NCBI GenBank assembly: GCA_947501555.1
Contig: CANMWG010000004.1
Span: 124,001-188,000, forward strand
Direction: 5' to 3'
DNA length: 64,000 bases
From: an uncultured Paracoccaceae bacterium
GTDB lineage: Bacteria; Pseudomonadota; Alphaproteobacteria; Rhodobacterales; Rhodobacteraceae
A program made the translations under genes and the position numbers. Position 1 is the first letter of the stretch; the number at the start of each line of letters is the position of its first letter. Under the pieces are notes generated by a model, which was not told where the DNA came from, ran no database searches, and saw only the letters and a program-made list of their open reading frames with translations. Positions 55,465 through 63,771 of the stretch are shown piece by piece.

Positions 55465-56628
55465 ATGAGTGGCAATTCAACCGGCGAAAAGACCGAACAA
55501 CCGACCCCAAAAAAGGAACGTGACGCCCGTCAGAAAGGCCAGGTTGCCCGCAGCCAGGAAGTGGTCACCACTGCTTCGCTGATGTCTGCGATTGCCTATC
55601 TTTGGTTCACCTGGGATGTCACGTTCAACCGGCTCATTTCCGCAATGGACCAAATTGCGGCCTTGCAGAGTGTCGCGTTTGAGACGGCAGCCTTTCTTGG
55701 TATGTCAATTGTATTTGATGAGGCCGTCGCCATTCTTGTCCCGTTGATTGTGATTGTTATCGCGGCAGATATTTTCGCCAACTACCTACAATTCGGTACG
55801 ATTTTTGCGGGCAACAACGTGGCCATGAAATTGGAAAACATCAGCCCGATCAAAGGGTTTGGCCGCATCTTTTCCAAAAAACAGCTCTTTGAAGTGTTCA
55901 AATCCATCATTAAGATCCTGTTTTTGTCAGTGCTTTTGCTTTTGGTGGTACGGGATGCACTGAGCCCTTACCTAAATTCCGTGCCCTGTGGCATGGCCTG
56001 CATTGTCGATGTGACCGGTCAGGTCATGAGCCAGACTTTGGTCTGGGCCGCACTTGCGTTTGTGATTGTTGCTGTCCTCGATTTTATTTTCCAGCGCAAG
56101 CAGCACACGAAAAGCCTGATGATGTCCAAAGATGAGGTCAAACGCGAGTACAAGGAAAGCGAAGGCGATCCGATCATTAAAGGCCAACGCAAGCAGCTGG
56201 CGCAAGAACTCGCGATGAGTGACGGCGGTGAACGCGCCAAGAAATCAACAGCCGTCGTCATCAACCCGACGCATTTCGCTGTTGCGATCAAATACGATCC
56301 CGATGTCAATCCGCTCCCTGTTGTTGTGGCGAAGGGGCGCAATCTTTATGCACATTTCCTACGCGGACAGGCCGAGTCTGCCGGTGTTCCGATTTTCCGT
56401 AACGTCCCCCTGACCCGTACCCTGTTTGCCGATACCGACATTGACCAATATGTCCCGGACGAGTTGTTTGATGTCGTGGCCGAAATCTTGATTTGGGTGT
56501 CACATAACAAAGCAGCGCTTTATCATGGCCCGCTTGATCACGGTGTCATTGATATGGAAATGGGTGATCACCGTGTTGAAAAACCAGACACCCAGCCGAG
56601 TCAAAACAGGTTTCAGTTCAAGAATTGA
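55465..56628 (+). CDS. sctU: T3SS autoprotease switch protein SctU
   Basis: The 387-residue FlhB/YscU-family protein has four membrane helices in residues 30-210, a linker (MMSKDEVKREYKESEGDP) and a cytoplasmic domain with the self-cleaving NPTH motif (Asn267 to His270). Cleavage there switches export from needle to translocators. The N-terminus KTEQPTPKKERDARQKGQV is the standard opening. It ends the rightward operon and converges with the small-membrane-protein unit 38 bases away. Confidence 0.97.
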   Translation: MSGNSTGEKTEQPTPKKERDARQKGQVARSQEVVTTASLMSAIAYLWFTWDVTFNRLISAMDQIAALQSVAFETAAFLGMSIVFDEAVAILVPLIVIVIAADIFANYLQFGTIFAGNNVAMKLENISPIKGFGRIFSKKQLFEVFKSIIKILFLSVLLLLVVRDALSPYLNSVPCGMACIVDVTGQVMSQTLVWAALAFVIVAVLDFIFQRKQHTKSLMMSKDEVKREYKESEGDPIIKGQRKQLAQELAMSDGGERAKKSTAVVINPTHFAVAIKYDPDVNPLPVVVAKGRNLYAHFLRGQAESAGVPIFRNVPLTRTLFADTDIDQYVPDELFDVVAEILIWVSHNKAALYHGPLDHGVIDMEMGDHRVEKPDTQPSQNRFQFKN

Positions 56629-56666
56629 TCACAAAGTCCAGCGTCCCAAAATGTTACGCCGCTGAC

Positions 56667-56897
56667 TTAACCGCGTTCCGTCTTCGGTTGCTCGAGTGAA
56701 CACGTTTGCCTTGGCAGGCACGACCAAACCAGACCGGCAGCCATGCCGATCAGGCCGCCAAGTGCGTAGGCCAGCGCGGTCATCGTTAAGTCAGCGCCAA
56801 AAAGGAATGCGGTAGTCGCCGAGATCAGGCCGGTCCCAATTCCGCAGGTGATGTACATGAGCAGCATTGCGGTGCCCGATTGATCAATCTGTGACAT
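56667..56897 (-). CDS. Small two-helix membrane protein, paralog of 37384-37584
   Basis: The 76-residue protein has two hydrophobic helices (LLMYITCGIGTGLISATTAF and LAYALGGLIGMAAGLVW) with a conserved polar tail (SCLPRQT...EQPKTERG). It shares about half its residues with the 37384-37584 product over 66 positions, plus a 10-residue N-terminal extension (MSQIDQSGTA). It overlaps the stop of the gene upstream by one base, so it is the last gene of the coiled-coil substrate unit. Family unknown. Confidence 0.72.
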   Translation of the reverse strand: MSQIDQSGTAMLLMYITCGIGTGLISATTAFLFGADLTMTALAYALGGLIGMAAGLVWSCLPRQTCSLEQPKTERG

Positions 56898-57163
56898 CAG
56901 ATGCTGCGCTGTAGTCGGTCAATCAATTGGTTTACCTGTGGGCTGGGGGATTTTAGCTGGCGGAAGTTTGGATTTGACATCGACTCATTGCGATCCATGG
57001 TTGCCGACCGCAATTGCGCGATCTTGCCGCGAAGGCGCTCGGCTGTTGGACTGCCTTTGACTGGTGAATGGAACTGCAATGTGTTCTGGGCCTTGGTGTC
57101 AGCCGTTTGGTCAATGCCTAGACTATTGCTGTTGGGACCGAGCCCGATGGGTGTATTCGCCAT
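56897..57163 (-). CDS. Small polar orphan
   Basis: I do not recognise this 88-residue protein. It has no signal peptide or membrane segment. Its first 40 residues are Asn/Ser/Thr-rich and likely disordered, like a T3SS export signal; the rest is helix-prone and basic (AERLRGKIAQLRSATMD; VNQLIDRLQRSI). It sits seven bases after a CesT-like chaperone gene and overlaps the small membrane protein gene. A secreted substrate or regulator is possible. Confidence 0.6.
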   Translation of the reverse strand: MANTPIGLGPNSNSLGIDQTADTKAQNTLQFHSPVKGSPTAERLRGKIAQLRSATMDRNESMSNPNFRQLKSPSPQVNQLIDRLQRSI

Positions 57164-57169
57164 TTTTTA

Positions 57170-57652
57170 TCACGCCCTGATGATAGGTGTATCAGTGTCG
57201 GCCGCTTCGGGGATGTTGCGTGCAGCCAATGCGACTGAAACGTCATTGGCGATCGCCGCGGTGATTGTTATGACTTGTTGCGCAAAGGCCGTGACTGTTT
57301 CCGCAAAACCGTCGGTATTCTGTGTATCGATAACCACCTGGCGCCCAAGAAGGACCACACCGATTTCGCTGTCAACTGCGAAGTATGCGCCGTTCAAAGC
57401 CGACGATGGAAAATTCTTTTCAAGCAAGTAATTCATCAGCGCACAATCAAATTCTGCGCCGCCCGTGAGCATAACATCATTCAAGGGTGACCAGACTTGC
57501 AGCTGGTCGGACTGCTCGACGCAATGGAAAATCAGTTCCTGCCGTTCGCCAAAAGCAAGCAAAGCCGTGCCGCTTTGATCAAAGCGAAGGGTCGCGATAC
57601 CCACCTTCTTTGAAAATGCTTCCAGAGCGAACTCTGCGTTTTCTCTCGACAT
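57170..57652 (-). CDS. CesT-like T3SS class I chaperone
   Basis: The 160-residue acidic protein has the CesT/SycE-type alpha-beta fold pattern: an N-terminal helix (NAEFALEAFSKKVG), strands LRFDQSGTALLAFGERQE and LIFHCVEQSDQLQVWSPL, then a helix (FDCALMNYLLEKNF) and C-terminal helices. Such dimeric chaperones keep one or a few substrates export-competent. It lies 51 bases downstream of the coiled-coil gene, its likely client. Confidence 0.75.
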   Translation of the reverse strand: MSRENAEFALEAFSKKVGIATLRFDQSGTALLAFGERQELIFHCVEQSDQLQVWSPLNDVMLTGGAEFDCALMNYLLEKNFPSSALNGAYFAVDSEIGVVLLGRQVVIDTQNTDGFAETVTAFAQQVITITAAIANDVSVALAARNIPEAADTDTPIIRA

Positions 57653-57703
57653 CTACTTTTACTTTCACAAGATCAGATACGCAGTTTTCCTGCCTTCGTG
57701 ACG

Positions 57704-58798
57704 CTAGATGGAAATTTGCATACGTTGGCTCTTGTTGTTTCCAAAGGCCGTTGAATCCAAATCCAATTCGACGAGATTGGATAGCTGCAAGAATAGGCCA
57801 AGGGATTCGAAAAAGCTGCCAACTAGCCCGAAGCTAACTGTGATCGCTTCTTCCGTTTCGCGATTATCCAGTCGCGTTTCACTGAGAACAGTCTCAAGGC
57901 CGGCGTCCTCGAGATCGATCTCAAAAATTTGTTGTAGGTCCGGCAGAATGCTTTCCAAGATCACTTCGCTTGTTTCAAGCTCCGTTTCTTTCTGCGCGTC
58001 GTCAATCGTTTCGTTCACCCCTTGGGAGGCGTCAACAAATCTTTCCAAAAGCGAACCCAACAATTCTACTAACTGCGTTTGCACTAGGATTGTCTGCTCT
58101 CGGCTGGTGATTTCATTTTGGATTCCGGCGTTTTCACTGGCAAGGGAACTCCGCTCGCCCTGCAAATCTTCAATGGTGTTGTTTAGATCAGCAATGCTAG
58201 CGTTCACGCCGGAAAGCTGTTGTTGGAGCGCGCGGATCTGATCGACTATTTCGTCCGTTTGCGGATCAACCGCTTCTAGGTCGGCAATCTGGTTGTTCAA
58301 GTTTCGCTGTTGATCCTCCAGGTCGCCCAACGCCTGCGCGTTTTGGGAAATCTGATTGTCGATCGCATTAATTTGACCGTTGTTGGAGGCAATACGGTCT
58401 TGGGCTGCGTTATTCTGCGCCCTAAGTGTCGCAATCTGCAACTGAATTGCTCCAAAAATACCCGCGTTCGTCGCCGCCATGGCACTGAGCGCCGACGCCT
58501 CTGTAGCCTCGCTGTCATCAGCGAGTTCCTCTGCCGTCAAAGAAGCCTGTGCGACAAGAACCTCGCTGTCGCCCTGATTGCTGGGCTTGAGCAGGCCAAG
58601 TGCATCAAGCGCGGTTTTGGGAAGAATGAAGTTTTGCAGCAAGCCACTTGAGCTGCTTGTATTTGTTGCAGAAGGCAATCCGACAGTGGTCTGTTCGGCC
58701 GTTGCTGCCGCAGTTTCGTTGGAAGACGCGGGGACATCGCTCGGCAAAACTGTCGGGTTAATGACAGGCGGTAGATTTGTTGCATCTAAAGAGCTCAT
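57704..58798 (-). CDS. Long coiled-coil protein, candidate T3SS substrate (tip or effector)
   Basis: The 364-residue protein has a disordered Ser/Thr/Ala-rich N-terminus (about 1-110) with no Sec signal, then a continuous coiled coil of about 140 residues rich in Asn, Gln and Ala (for example AIDNQISQNAQALGDLEDQ; LNNTIEDLQGERSSLASEN), then an acidic helical C-terminal domain ending in a hydrophobic patch (FGLVGSFFESLGLFLQL). ATG 58796-58798 follows GGA. It has its own predicted operator and a downstream CesT-like gene, the layout of a substrate-chaperone pair. It does not match LcrV/IpaD by eye, but a tip or translocation role is open. Confidence 0.7.
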   Translation of the reverse strand: MSSLDATNLPPVINPTVLPSDVPASSNETAAATAEQTTVGLPSATNTSSSSGLLQNFILPKTALDALGLLKPSNQGDSEVLVAQASLTAEELADDSEATEASALSAMAATNAGIFGAIQLQIATLRAQNNAAQDRIASNNGQINAIDNQISQNAQALGDLEDQQRNLNNQIADLEAVDPQTDEIVDQIRALQQQLSGVNASIADLNNTIEDLQGERSSLASENAGIQNEITSREQTILVQTQLVELLGSLLERFVDASQGVNETIDDAQKETELETSEVILESILPDLQQIFEIDLEDAGLETVLSETRLDNRETEEAITVSFGLVGSFFESLGLFLQLSNLVELDLDSTAFGNNKSQRMQISI

Positions 58799-58861
58799 AC
58801 TGGTTTCCACCTTCTCACGCTTTCAACTTGCTTATGTTTACGCCGCGAAACTGCCGTGCGG

Positions 58862-58877
58862 TGTATCGTAAAGTACT
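58862..58877 (-). promoter_or_regulatory. Predicted Crp/Fnr-type operator of the coiled-coil substrate unit
   Basis: TGTATCGTAAAGTACT matches the motif with one end base changed (ACT for ACA). It lies between the orphan gene (stop at 58885) and the coiled-coil gene, 63 bases before its ATG. TAAACA (58840-58835, minus strand) lies 21 bases past the site edge. Confidence 0.5.
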
Positions 58878-58884
58878 AAGTGTC

Positions 58885-59592
58885 TTAGATTTTCAAGAAT
58901 CTGCGGCTTTTTGATTGTCTAAGATTGCTGTCGTTCGCGTAACCTGCGGGATCTTCCGTGGACAGCACCGGATCAGCGGCCTCTTTGCGCAAAGTTTCAA
59001 GTGTGACGGTTACAACGTTGATGAGTGTGCTCAGCCAAGTAAGAAAGCCAACCCGATCTGATGCAGTCTTGAATGATTTCAGGACCTTGGACAGCAAGTC
59101 TTTGTTGAGGCCTTGTTCGATCAGATAGGCCACGATCCTTGCCTCATCTCGCATATGCTGTTCGGTCTCATCCGGCGCTACTTCCGGGTTTTTCGCAAAT
59201 ACCGGAGCTGGCCACCCAGGAATGAAAGCAGCGTTATATATGGCGAGCCTTGCATCCATGTCAGCCACCTGCTCGTAAGGCATAGCCGGCGCAAGTGTGC
59301 CGTCACTTTCGACCACGCTTGCCAAGATATTCGCCAGAAGGTGGTTGGTTTCGATGTGTGCAGATTGGGTCAAGACAGTGGGCGACGGTGATGCAAGGCT
59401 TTCGGAAAGGCTATGCCCCTCTTCGGATATGTTGTCCTGCAACAAGACCCGCAACACATCTTGCAAGGCTTGAAGGCTTTCATCGTCCCAGTGCGTATCA
59501 GCCTCTGCTGCATCAACGGTTATGTCGATCTGCGCACGCTCTTTTTCAATTATCGCGGCAAACCATTGAGAGATGGTGCGATCGGACTCCAT
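58885..59592 (-). CDS. Orphan cytoplasmic protein of the translocator unit
   Basis: I cannot assign this 235-residue protein. From ATG 59590-59592 it is soluble and helix-rich, with an acidic first third (DITVDAAEADTHWDDESLQ), a middle segment FIPGWPAPVF, and a C-terminal helical region with a hydrophobic stretch (FLTWLSTLINVVTVTLETL). No signal peptide. It ends the SycD-sctE-sctB unit, ten bases after a TPR chaperone gene. It could be a secreted protein, a chaperone or a gatekeeper analogue; nothing in the sequence decides. Confidence 0.65.
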   Translation of the reverse strand: MESDRTISQWFAAIIEKERAQIDITVDAAEADTHWDDESLQALQDVLRVLLQDNISEEGHSLSESLASPSPTVLTQSAHIETNHLLANILASVVESDGTLAPAMPYEQVADMDARLAIYNAAFIPGWPAPVFAKNPEVAPDETEQHMRDEARIVAYLIEQGLNKDLLSKVLKSFKTASDRVGFLTWLSTLINVVTVTLETLRKEAADPVLSTEDPAGYANDSNLRQSKSRRFLKI

Positions 59593-59602
59593 GTTGGTTG
59601 TG

Positions 59603-60169
59603 TTACTCCGTTTGCCGCATTTCAAGGGCAGTCCGAAGCTTTAGAAAGGACTTTGCAATATTGTCATGCTCGGTCCCATCTCTATTTGCTTCGAACAAGT
59701 CACAGGCTTTTGCGGCTTCAGCCCAATTTTCTGTGCGCATATAAATGTCAAATCGATGAAAATGCGGGGTTGCGTCTGACGGGGCCAAGTTGGCGGCCTT
59801 ATCAAACATGCGCATCGCAGCATCATCGTCGCCACGCACCCGGTTGCAAATCCCGAGGCCAAGCCAAAAATCAGCGCGTGACCGATCAAGGGCACATAGG
59901 GTTCGAAATATTTCTTCTGCACGGTCGTATTGACCGATCAGGAATTGCTGATGTGCACGGCCATAAAGCCCCTCTATGGCCGCATCTGTAACGCCCAATG
60001 CTGCTTTGAACGATCCCGTTTCGAGAAACGACTTAAAGACTTTGTTGCCGTTGATCCCCAGTTTAGTGGTACAGGCCGCAAAGACATGTGCCGCAACTTT
60101 GGTCGCATCGGGGCTTAGGCCCAATGTTGCAACTGGATTGTTGTTTGGGTCGTCCGCAGAAGGCATCAA
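59603..60169 (-). CDS. TPR protein, SycD/LcrH-like class II chaperone
   Basis: The 188-residue protein has SycD-like TPRs: AIEGLYGRAHQQFLIGQYDRA EEIFRTLCALD; DFWLGLGICNRVRGDDDAA MRMFDKAANL; PHFHRFDIYMRTENWAEAA KACDLFE. It resembles the SycD-like product at 63134-63718 in order and length. Class II chaperones bind translocators SctE and SctB before export. Overlaps the 60166 gene by four bases. Confidence 0.8.
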   Translation of the reverse strand: MMPSADDPNNNPVATLGLSPDATKVAAHVFAACTTKLGINGNKVFKSFLETGSFKAALGVTDAAIEGLYGRAHQQFLIGQYDRAEEIFRTLCALDRSRADFWLGLGICNRVRGDDDAAMRMFDKAANLAPSDATPHFHRFDIYMRTENWAEAAKACDLFEANRDGTEHDNIAKSFLKLRTALEMRQTE

Positions 60170-60642
60170 GGGAAACTGGCGTTCAAAAGAGCGTTCAATT
60201 TTTGGCTCGCCTCAAGAAACGCACGATCTGCGGTGTTTTCCGCAAATTTCATTGCATCAGAGACATCTTCGCGGGCTTCGCTGATTTTGCCCAACCCCAA
60301 ACAAGCCGCCCCGGAAAAATAATACCCACGGCAATCACGTGGGGCGAGCCCAATGATCGCCGAAGCAGCCTGCAATGCCATTTCGTATTCCTGCATTTGC
60401 ACTGCGCAATTTGCCAGACCGCATTGGTATTCAACGTCGAGGGGCTTGCACAAAACAAGAATCGCATACATCGACAGCGCTTTTTCGGCATTGCCCGATT
60501 TCAACTTCATATTGGCAACCGCAAGCGCGAGACCAAGTTCACGATCACCCAGCCCAAGCTCTTTCCCCAAAGCACCTTCCAAAATCAAATCTGCCAAGGG
60601 TGGTTCGCCGTTATGCGGTGCGGTGTTTTCCATAATATTCAT
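60166..60642 (-). CDS. TPR protein, class II chaperone-like
   Basis: The 158-residue helical protein has three TPR-like repeats (ALAVANMKLKSGNAEKALS MYAILVLCKPLD; YQCGLANCAVQMQEYEMAL QAASAIIGLAP; YYFSGAACLGLGKISEARE DVSDAMKFAE) with no membrane or signal segment. Together with neighbours at 59603-60169 and 63134-63718 it makes three TPR chaperones in one unit. Client unknown. Confidence 0.75.
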   Translation of the reverse strand: MNIMENTAPHNGEPPLADLILEGALGKELGLGDRELGLALAVANMKLKSGNAEKALSMYAILVLCKPLDVEYQCGLANCAVQMQEYEMALQAASAIIGLAPRDCRGYYFSGAACLGLGKISEAREDVSDAMKFAENTADRAFLEASQKLNALLNASFP

Positions 60643-60678
60643 GTCCGGCTATACTTTCAGAAGGGGTTTTTAAGGGTC

Positions 60679-61152
60679 TTAGGGCTGAAAAATCATCATT
60701 GCGTCTTGACCCGCATCTTTCGCGGCACTCATTCGTGCAGATGGCGCCATCGCATGACCCAATTGTCCGTCCAGCGTCTGTGCCGCCGATACGACATCTG
60801 AGAGCAGCTCCGAAAGCATCTGAATGTTTTGTATACGAAAGAGGTAATTTGCACTGACAATCAGCCGGTCGCCATCCAATGAGACAAGCACATTATGTGT
60901 TGCCAAGAACGCAAAACTGAGGCCCAGGACCTTCTGCAAAAAATCCGCATCAGAGGCCATTGCGTCAGACAGTGGCCCAAGATCGGTGCTGACGATCAGC
61001 TCTTGCTCATTGGGCGAGGGGGTCAACAACAGGTCAACGTCATCGAAATTCAGCGATGTCGATCCGTCAGCCGCAAAACGAGGCTCGCCCAATTGGGCGA
61101 GCTGCCATAGTGCAGAGACTGTGCTTCTGAAATTCTGGGTCAAGACGCCCAT
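60679..61152 (-). CDS. CesT-like T3SS chaperone
   Basis: The 157-residue protein resembles class I chaperones: an N-terminal helix (TVSALWQLAQLGEP), strand-turn-strand segments (GSTSLNFDDVDLLLTPSPNEQ; LIVSTDLGPL), a central helix (DADFLQKVLGLSFAFLATH) and LVSLDGDRLIVSANYLFR, typical of CesT folds. It lies between sctB and the TPR genes. Its client could be the orphan at 58885-59592 or an effector elsewhere. Confidence 0.65.
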   Translation of the reverse strand: MGVLTQNFRSTVSALWQLAQLGEPRFAADGSTSLNFDDVDLLLTPSPNEQELIVSTDLGPLSDAMASDADFLQKVLGLSFAFLATHNVLVSLDGDRLIVSANYLFRIQNIQMLSELLSDVVSAAQTLDGQLGHAMAPSARMSAAKDAGQDAMMIFQP

Positions 61153-61173
61153 ACTCCAAATCCGATCGGGTTA

Positions 61174-61992
61174 TTAACCACGCGTAACCACGGCCAGCTG
61201 TTCCACCTCAGCATCGCGCATTTCTTTGATGAATTGGATGATCTGGTTGACGAACTCTTGCAAAGCTTGCTGTTCGGCAGCCTCCATCTCGCCCTCACCT
61301 TTTGTTACCTCGGATTCCGCTTGAATCCTGTTCTGATCTGCCTGGAGCGTTTGCGAAGTCGCCTGGCCCGTTGTCGTGGCAAATTGGCCGCCTGCATTCA
61401 TTAGTCCGCTTAAGCCACCGCCAGCTCCATTCAAGGATTGGGCGGTAGACGTTATAACTTGGGTGTCCCCGCTTCCACCCAGAACCTTCAGGGAACCGCC
61501 CGCAAAAGCAATAGAGGTCGCCCCGCCCAACACGCCCATAGCAAGACTTACTTTCGCTGCGTGCCGAGTGACGTCGGCGGATTTGTCCAATTTATTTGCT
61601 GCGGAATTCAGCTCGCCCCGCGCTGCCTCGCGAGCGTTTAGGCGATCCGTCAACGCTTCTTTACGCTGCAATGCACCGAGCTCGACCATCAGACGTCCAA
61701 ACACTTTGGCCGCATCAAATGTTCCGCCATTGGCAGCAAGCAGCTGCTCAATTTCTTTCATTCTTTTTTCAGTATCAGGGTCAACCGGGTCCTCCCCGGT
61801 ATCCCCGGGCGGCAAACTCCGACTTTGGACAAAAGATTGAAGCTCCTTGCGTTGCGCCTCGGGCAGCTCATTAACAGCTGCCTGAATACCCGTTGCGATG
61901 TCTTTTGACGTCAAAGGCGCCGCAGCGACATCCTGGTTTGCATAAGCGTTCGTAGCAGCGTTGACATTCACTGATTGCGTATCGATAGCCAT
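61174..61992 (-). CDS. sctB: T3SS minor translocator SctB (YopD/IpaC-like)
   Basis: The 272-residue protein has no Sec signal, one hydrophobic segment (about 146-170, KVSLAMGVLGGATSIAFAGG), a disordered Gly/Gln/Thr-rich stretch (about 180-215) and a C-terminal amphipathic helix (FVNQIIQFIKEMRDAEVEQ). One membrane segment plus this tail is the YopD/EspB-type layout. It follows sctE by 14 bases, as in other injectisomes. With SctE it forms the pore in the target membrane. Confidence 0.78.
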   Translation of the reverse strand: MAIDTQSVNVNAATNAYANQDVAAAPLTSKDIATGIQAAVNELPEAQRKELQSFVQSRSLPPGDTGEDPVDPDTEKRMKEIEQLLAANGGTFDAAKVFGRLMVELGALQRKEALTDRLNAREAARGELNSAANKLDKSADVTRHAAKVSLAMGVLGGATSIAFAGGSLKVLGGSGDTQVITSTAQSLNGAGGGLSGLMNAGGQFATTTGQATSQTLQADQNRIQAESEVTKGEGEMEAAEQQALQEFVNQIIQFIKEMRDAEVEQLAVVTRG

Positions 61993-62006
61993 GGTTTTAT
62001 TCCCTC

Positions 62007-63131
62007 CTAGCCAGAAAATTTTGCACGTGCCAATGTGTCGCCGCGATCTTTGATCGACGCCATGACATCATCCAACATTGCGTTAAATTGCGAATTTGTC
62101 CCAGAAACACGTGCCAGGATTTGATCGATAAAATCGTCCAGCAAGTCGTTTAAGGCCCTTGCCCGCAACACATCTGCTTGCGTTTCTCTCGCGTCTGCCT
62201 GCTGATTGGAGGCATCATAAGAAAATTTTGCTGTCGCAATTGTTGCGGAACCAGAACCCGCCGTCGCAACGGCTGTGACACCCGTCGCGATCTTATTGAC
62301 TGTGTTCCATGTGGTTGAGCCTTTTTCGACCACATTCAGCGCTTGCCCGCCCGCGCCCGCGCTCGCTGTGGCCGTCGCGGTCGCCGAACTCATCATCGCA
62401 CTCACACCAACCCCGAGCGATACAACAGCTGAGGCCACCATGACCGCAATCATGACCCATTTGAACGCATTATCGAGTTTTTCACCTAATGCGGCGACTT
62501 TTTCGTCGTTGATGTCAACGCCCGGCAAAATTTCCACAATCTGGACAGCAACTTTCAACATAGTGCTCGACAACCCGCTGCCGGTCTTTTCCATCATTAT
62601 CTGATCGACCAACATCAGGGCGCTTGCAGTTCCGCTGACGATAAGGGCGGCCCCCAAAGGTGCACCAGCACCGGTTGCGATTAGCGCCGCACCGACCACA
62701 ATACTCATAACTGCAGCGATACCTCCGAAGATTTTACCAAACAGTCCGCCCTTTTTTGCCTTCTTTTCAGCTGCTTGCGCTTCTTCCAAAGCTTTCTGCG
62801 CATCTTCTGCGGCTGCGCGTTGCTCGGCGGCGTTTTGGCGTTTTTGCTCTTCTTTAGCTTGAAGTTCGTTCACTTCGGTTTTGCCAACGACTTCCTTGAG
62901 CTTAAGCGTCGCCTCAGCAATCAAAATGTCGATCTGATCGCCGGTCAGCGTCGGAAAGAACTTCACCAGGCTTTGCGTGATCGCCTCATAACCTTGGACG
63001 ACGGCGTCCGGAACGACACCGGCCGCGACGGCCGCGCTCACACCCGCGCCCGGGCCGCTTTCTTGCACGCCATCGGGCTGCGATGTAATTCTTTGGACTG
63101 GATTGGCGCCCGTGACGGCTATGTCGGACAT
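62007..63131 (-). CDS. sctE: T3SS major translocator SctE (YopB/IpaB-like)
   Basis: The 374-residue protein has an N-terminal chaperone-binding region, a coiled coil (about 85-127, rich in Ala, Glu and Lys), a hydrophobic hairpin region (about 136-176, IAAVMSIVVGAALIATGAG and LGAALIVSGTASALMLVDQIM) and a second membrane helix (about 225-248). The order KIFGGIAAV...VDQIM is the IpaB/YopB signature. Two membrane regions separate it from SctB. It lies directly downstream of the SycD-like gene. Confidence 0.85.
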   Translation of the reverse strand: MSDIAVTGANPVQRITSQPDGVQESGPGAGVSAAVAAGVVPDAVVQGYEAITQSLVKFFPTLTGDQIDILIAEATLKLKEVVGKTEVNELQAKEEQKRQNAAEQRAAAEDAQKALEEAQAAEKKAKKGGLFGKIFGGIAAVMSIVVGAALIATGAGAPLGAALIVSGTASALMLVDQIMMEKTGSGLSSTMLKVAVQIVEILPGVDINDEKVAALGEKLDNAFKWVMIAVMVASAVVSLGVGVSAMMSSATATATASAGAGGQALNVVEKGSTTWNTVNKIATGVTAVATAGSGSATIATAKFSYDASNQQADARETQADVLRARALNDLLDDFIDQILARVSGTNSQFNAMLDDVMASIKDRGDTLARAKFSG

Positions 63132-63133
63132 GA

Positions 63134-63718
63134 TCAGTTTCCTTTCAGTGAAATTTCAGCGGCATCGCCACCAACGCGTTGCGCTGTGTGCTCAACAAGA
63201 CGTGCGGCGGCCTGTTTTTGGTGATCCTGGCCATGGCCATCGTCGCAAAGGGCCCAAGCGGTCTGGAAACACCCCAGAGCATTTTCCAGCTCTTCGGCGG
63301 CCAACAGGCATTCCCCAAGGCGCAGATATCCGTCGACATCCGTGGCCTTCAGGCCCAGCCCCGTCAAATAGGCCCGACCTGCGGCCACAAACTGTTCCTG
63401 CACTTGTAATGTCGTGCCAAGGGCGTACCAAAACCTGAAATCAGTCGATTTGAGCGTGACCAGTTTGCGGAATACGACTTGTGCCTGCTCAACGTCACCA
63501 GCCTGCATATGATTCAACCCCGTCACAAAAATTGCGTCTAGGTGATCATCACTTAGGCCATGCACGATATGTGGAGAAATGCCCTCACGCACGGATTGCA
63601 CGGCACTATTTTCTGATAGCCCTAAATCGTCAAAGACTGCGTCCATGATGGGCATCATCTGTTGAATCTCTTCCAGAAGAGCTTCTGGCGTATCGTAACC
63701 GAGGTCGAGTATTGACAT
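63134..63718 (-). CDS. Translocator chaperone, SycD/LcrH-like
   Basis: The 194-residue protein has tandem TPRs (DAIFVTGLNHMQAGDVEQA QVVFRKLVTL; FWYALGTTLQVQEQFVAAG RAYLTGLGL; YLRLGECLLAAEELENALG CFQTAW), the SycD/IpgC fold that binds hydrophobic translocators. It is first in its unit, two bases before sctE, the canonical chaperone-translocator order. A predicted operator lies 53 bases upstream. Confidence 0.88.
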   Translation of the reverse strand: MSILDLGYDTPEALLEEIQQMMPIMDAVFDDLGLSENSAVQSVREGISPHIVHGLSDDHLDAIFVTGLNHMQAGDVEQAQVVFRKLVTLKSTDFRFWYALGTTLQVQEQFVAAGRAYLTGLGLKATDVDGYLRLGECLLAAEELENALGCFQTAWALCDDGHGQDHQKQAAARLVEHTAQRVGGDAAEISLKGN

Positions 63719-63771
63719 AGTGCAACCTAATTCTTGCGTTATCTTACCCTAGCCTGCGTTAAGCGCTGTGC

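Noticed and set aside
44418..56628. Flagellar export apparatus (FlhA, FliI, FliP, FliQ, FliR, FlhB)
   Set aside because: No flagellar hook, rod or motor genes; secretin, needle, SctD and translocator genes are present instead.
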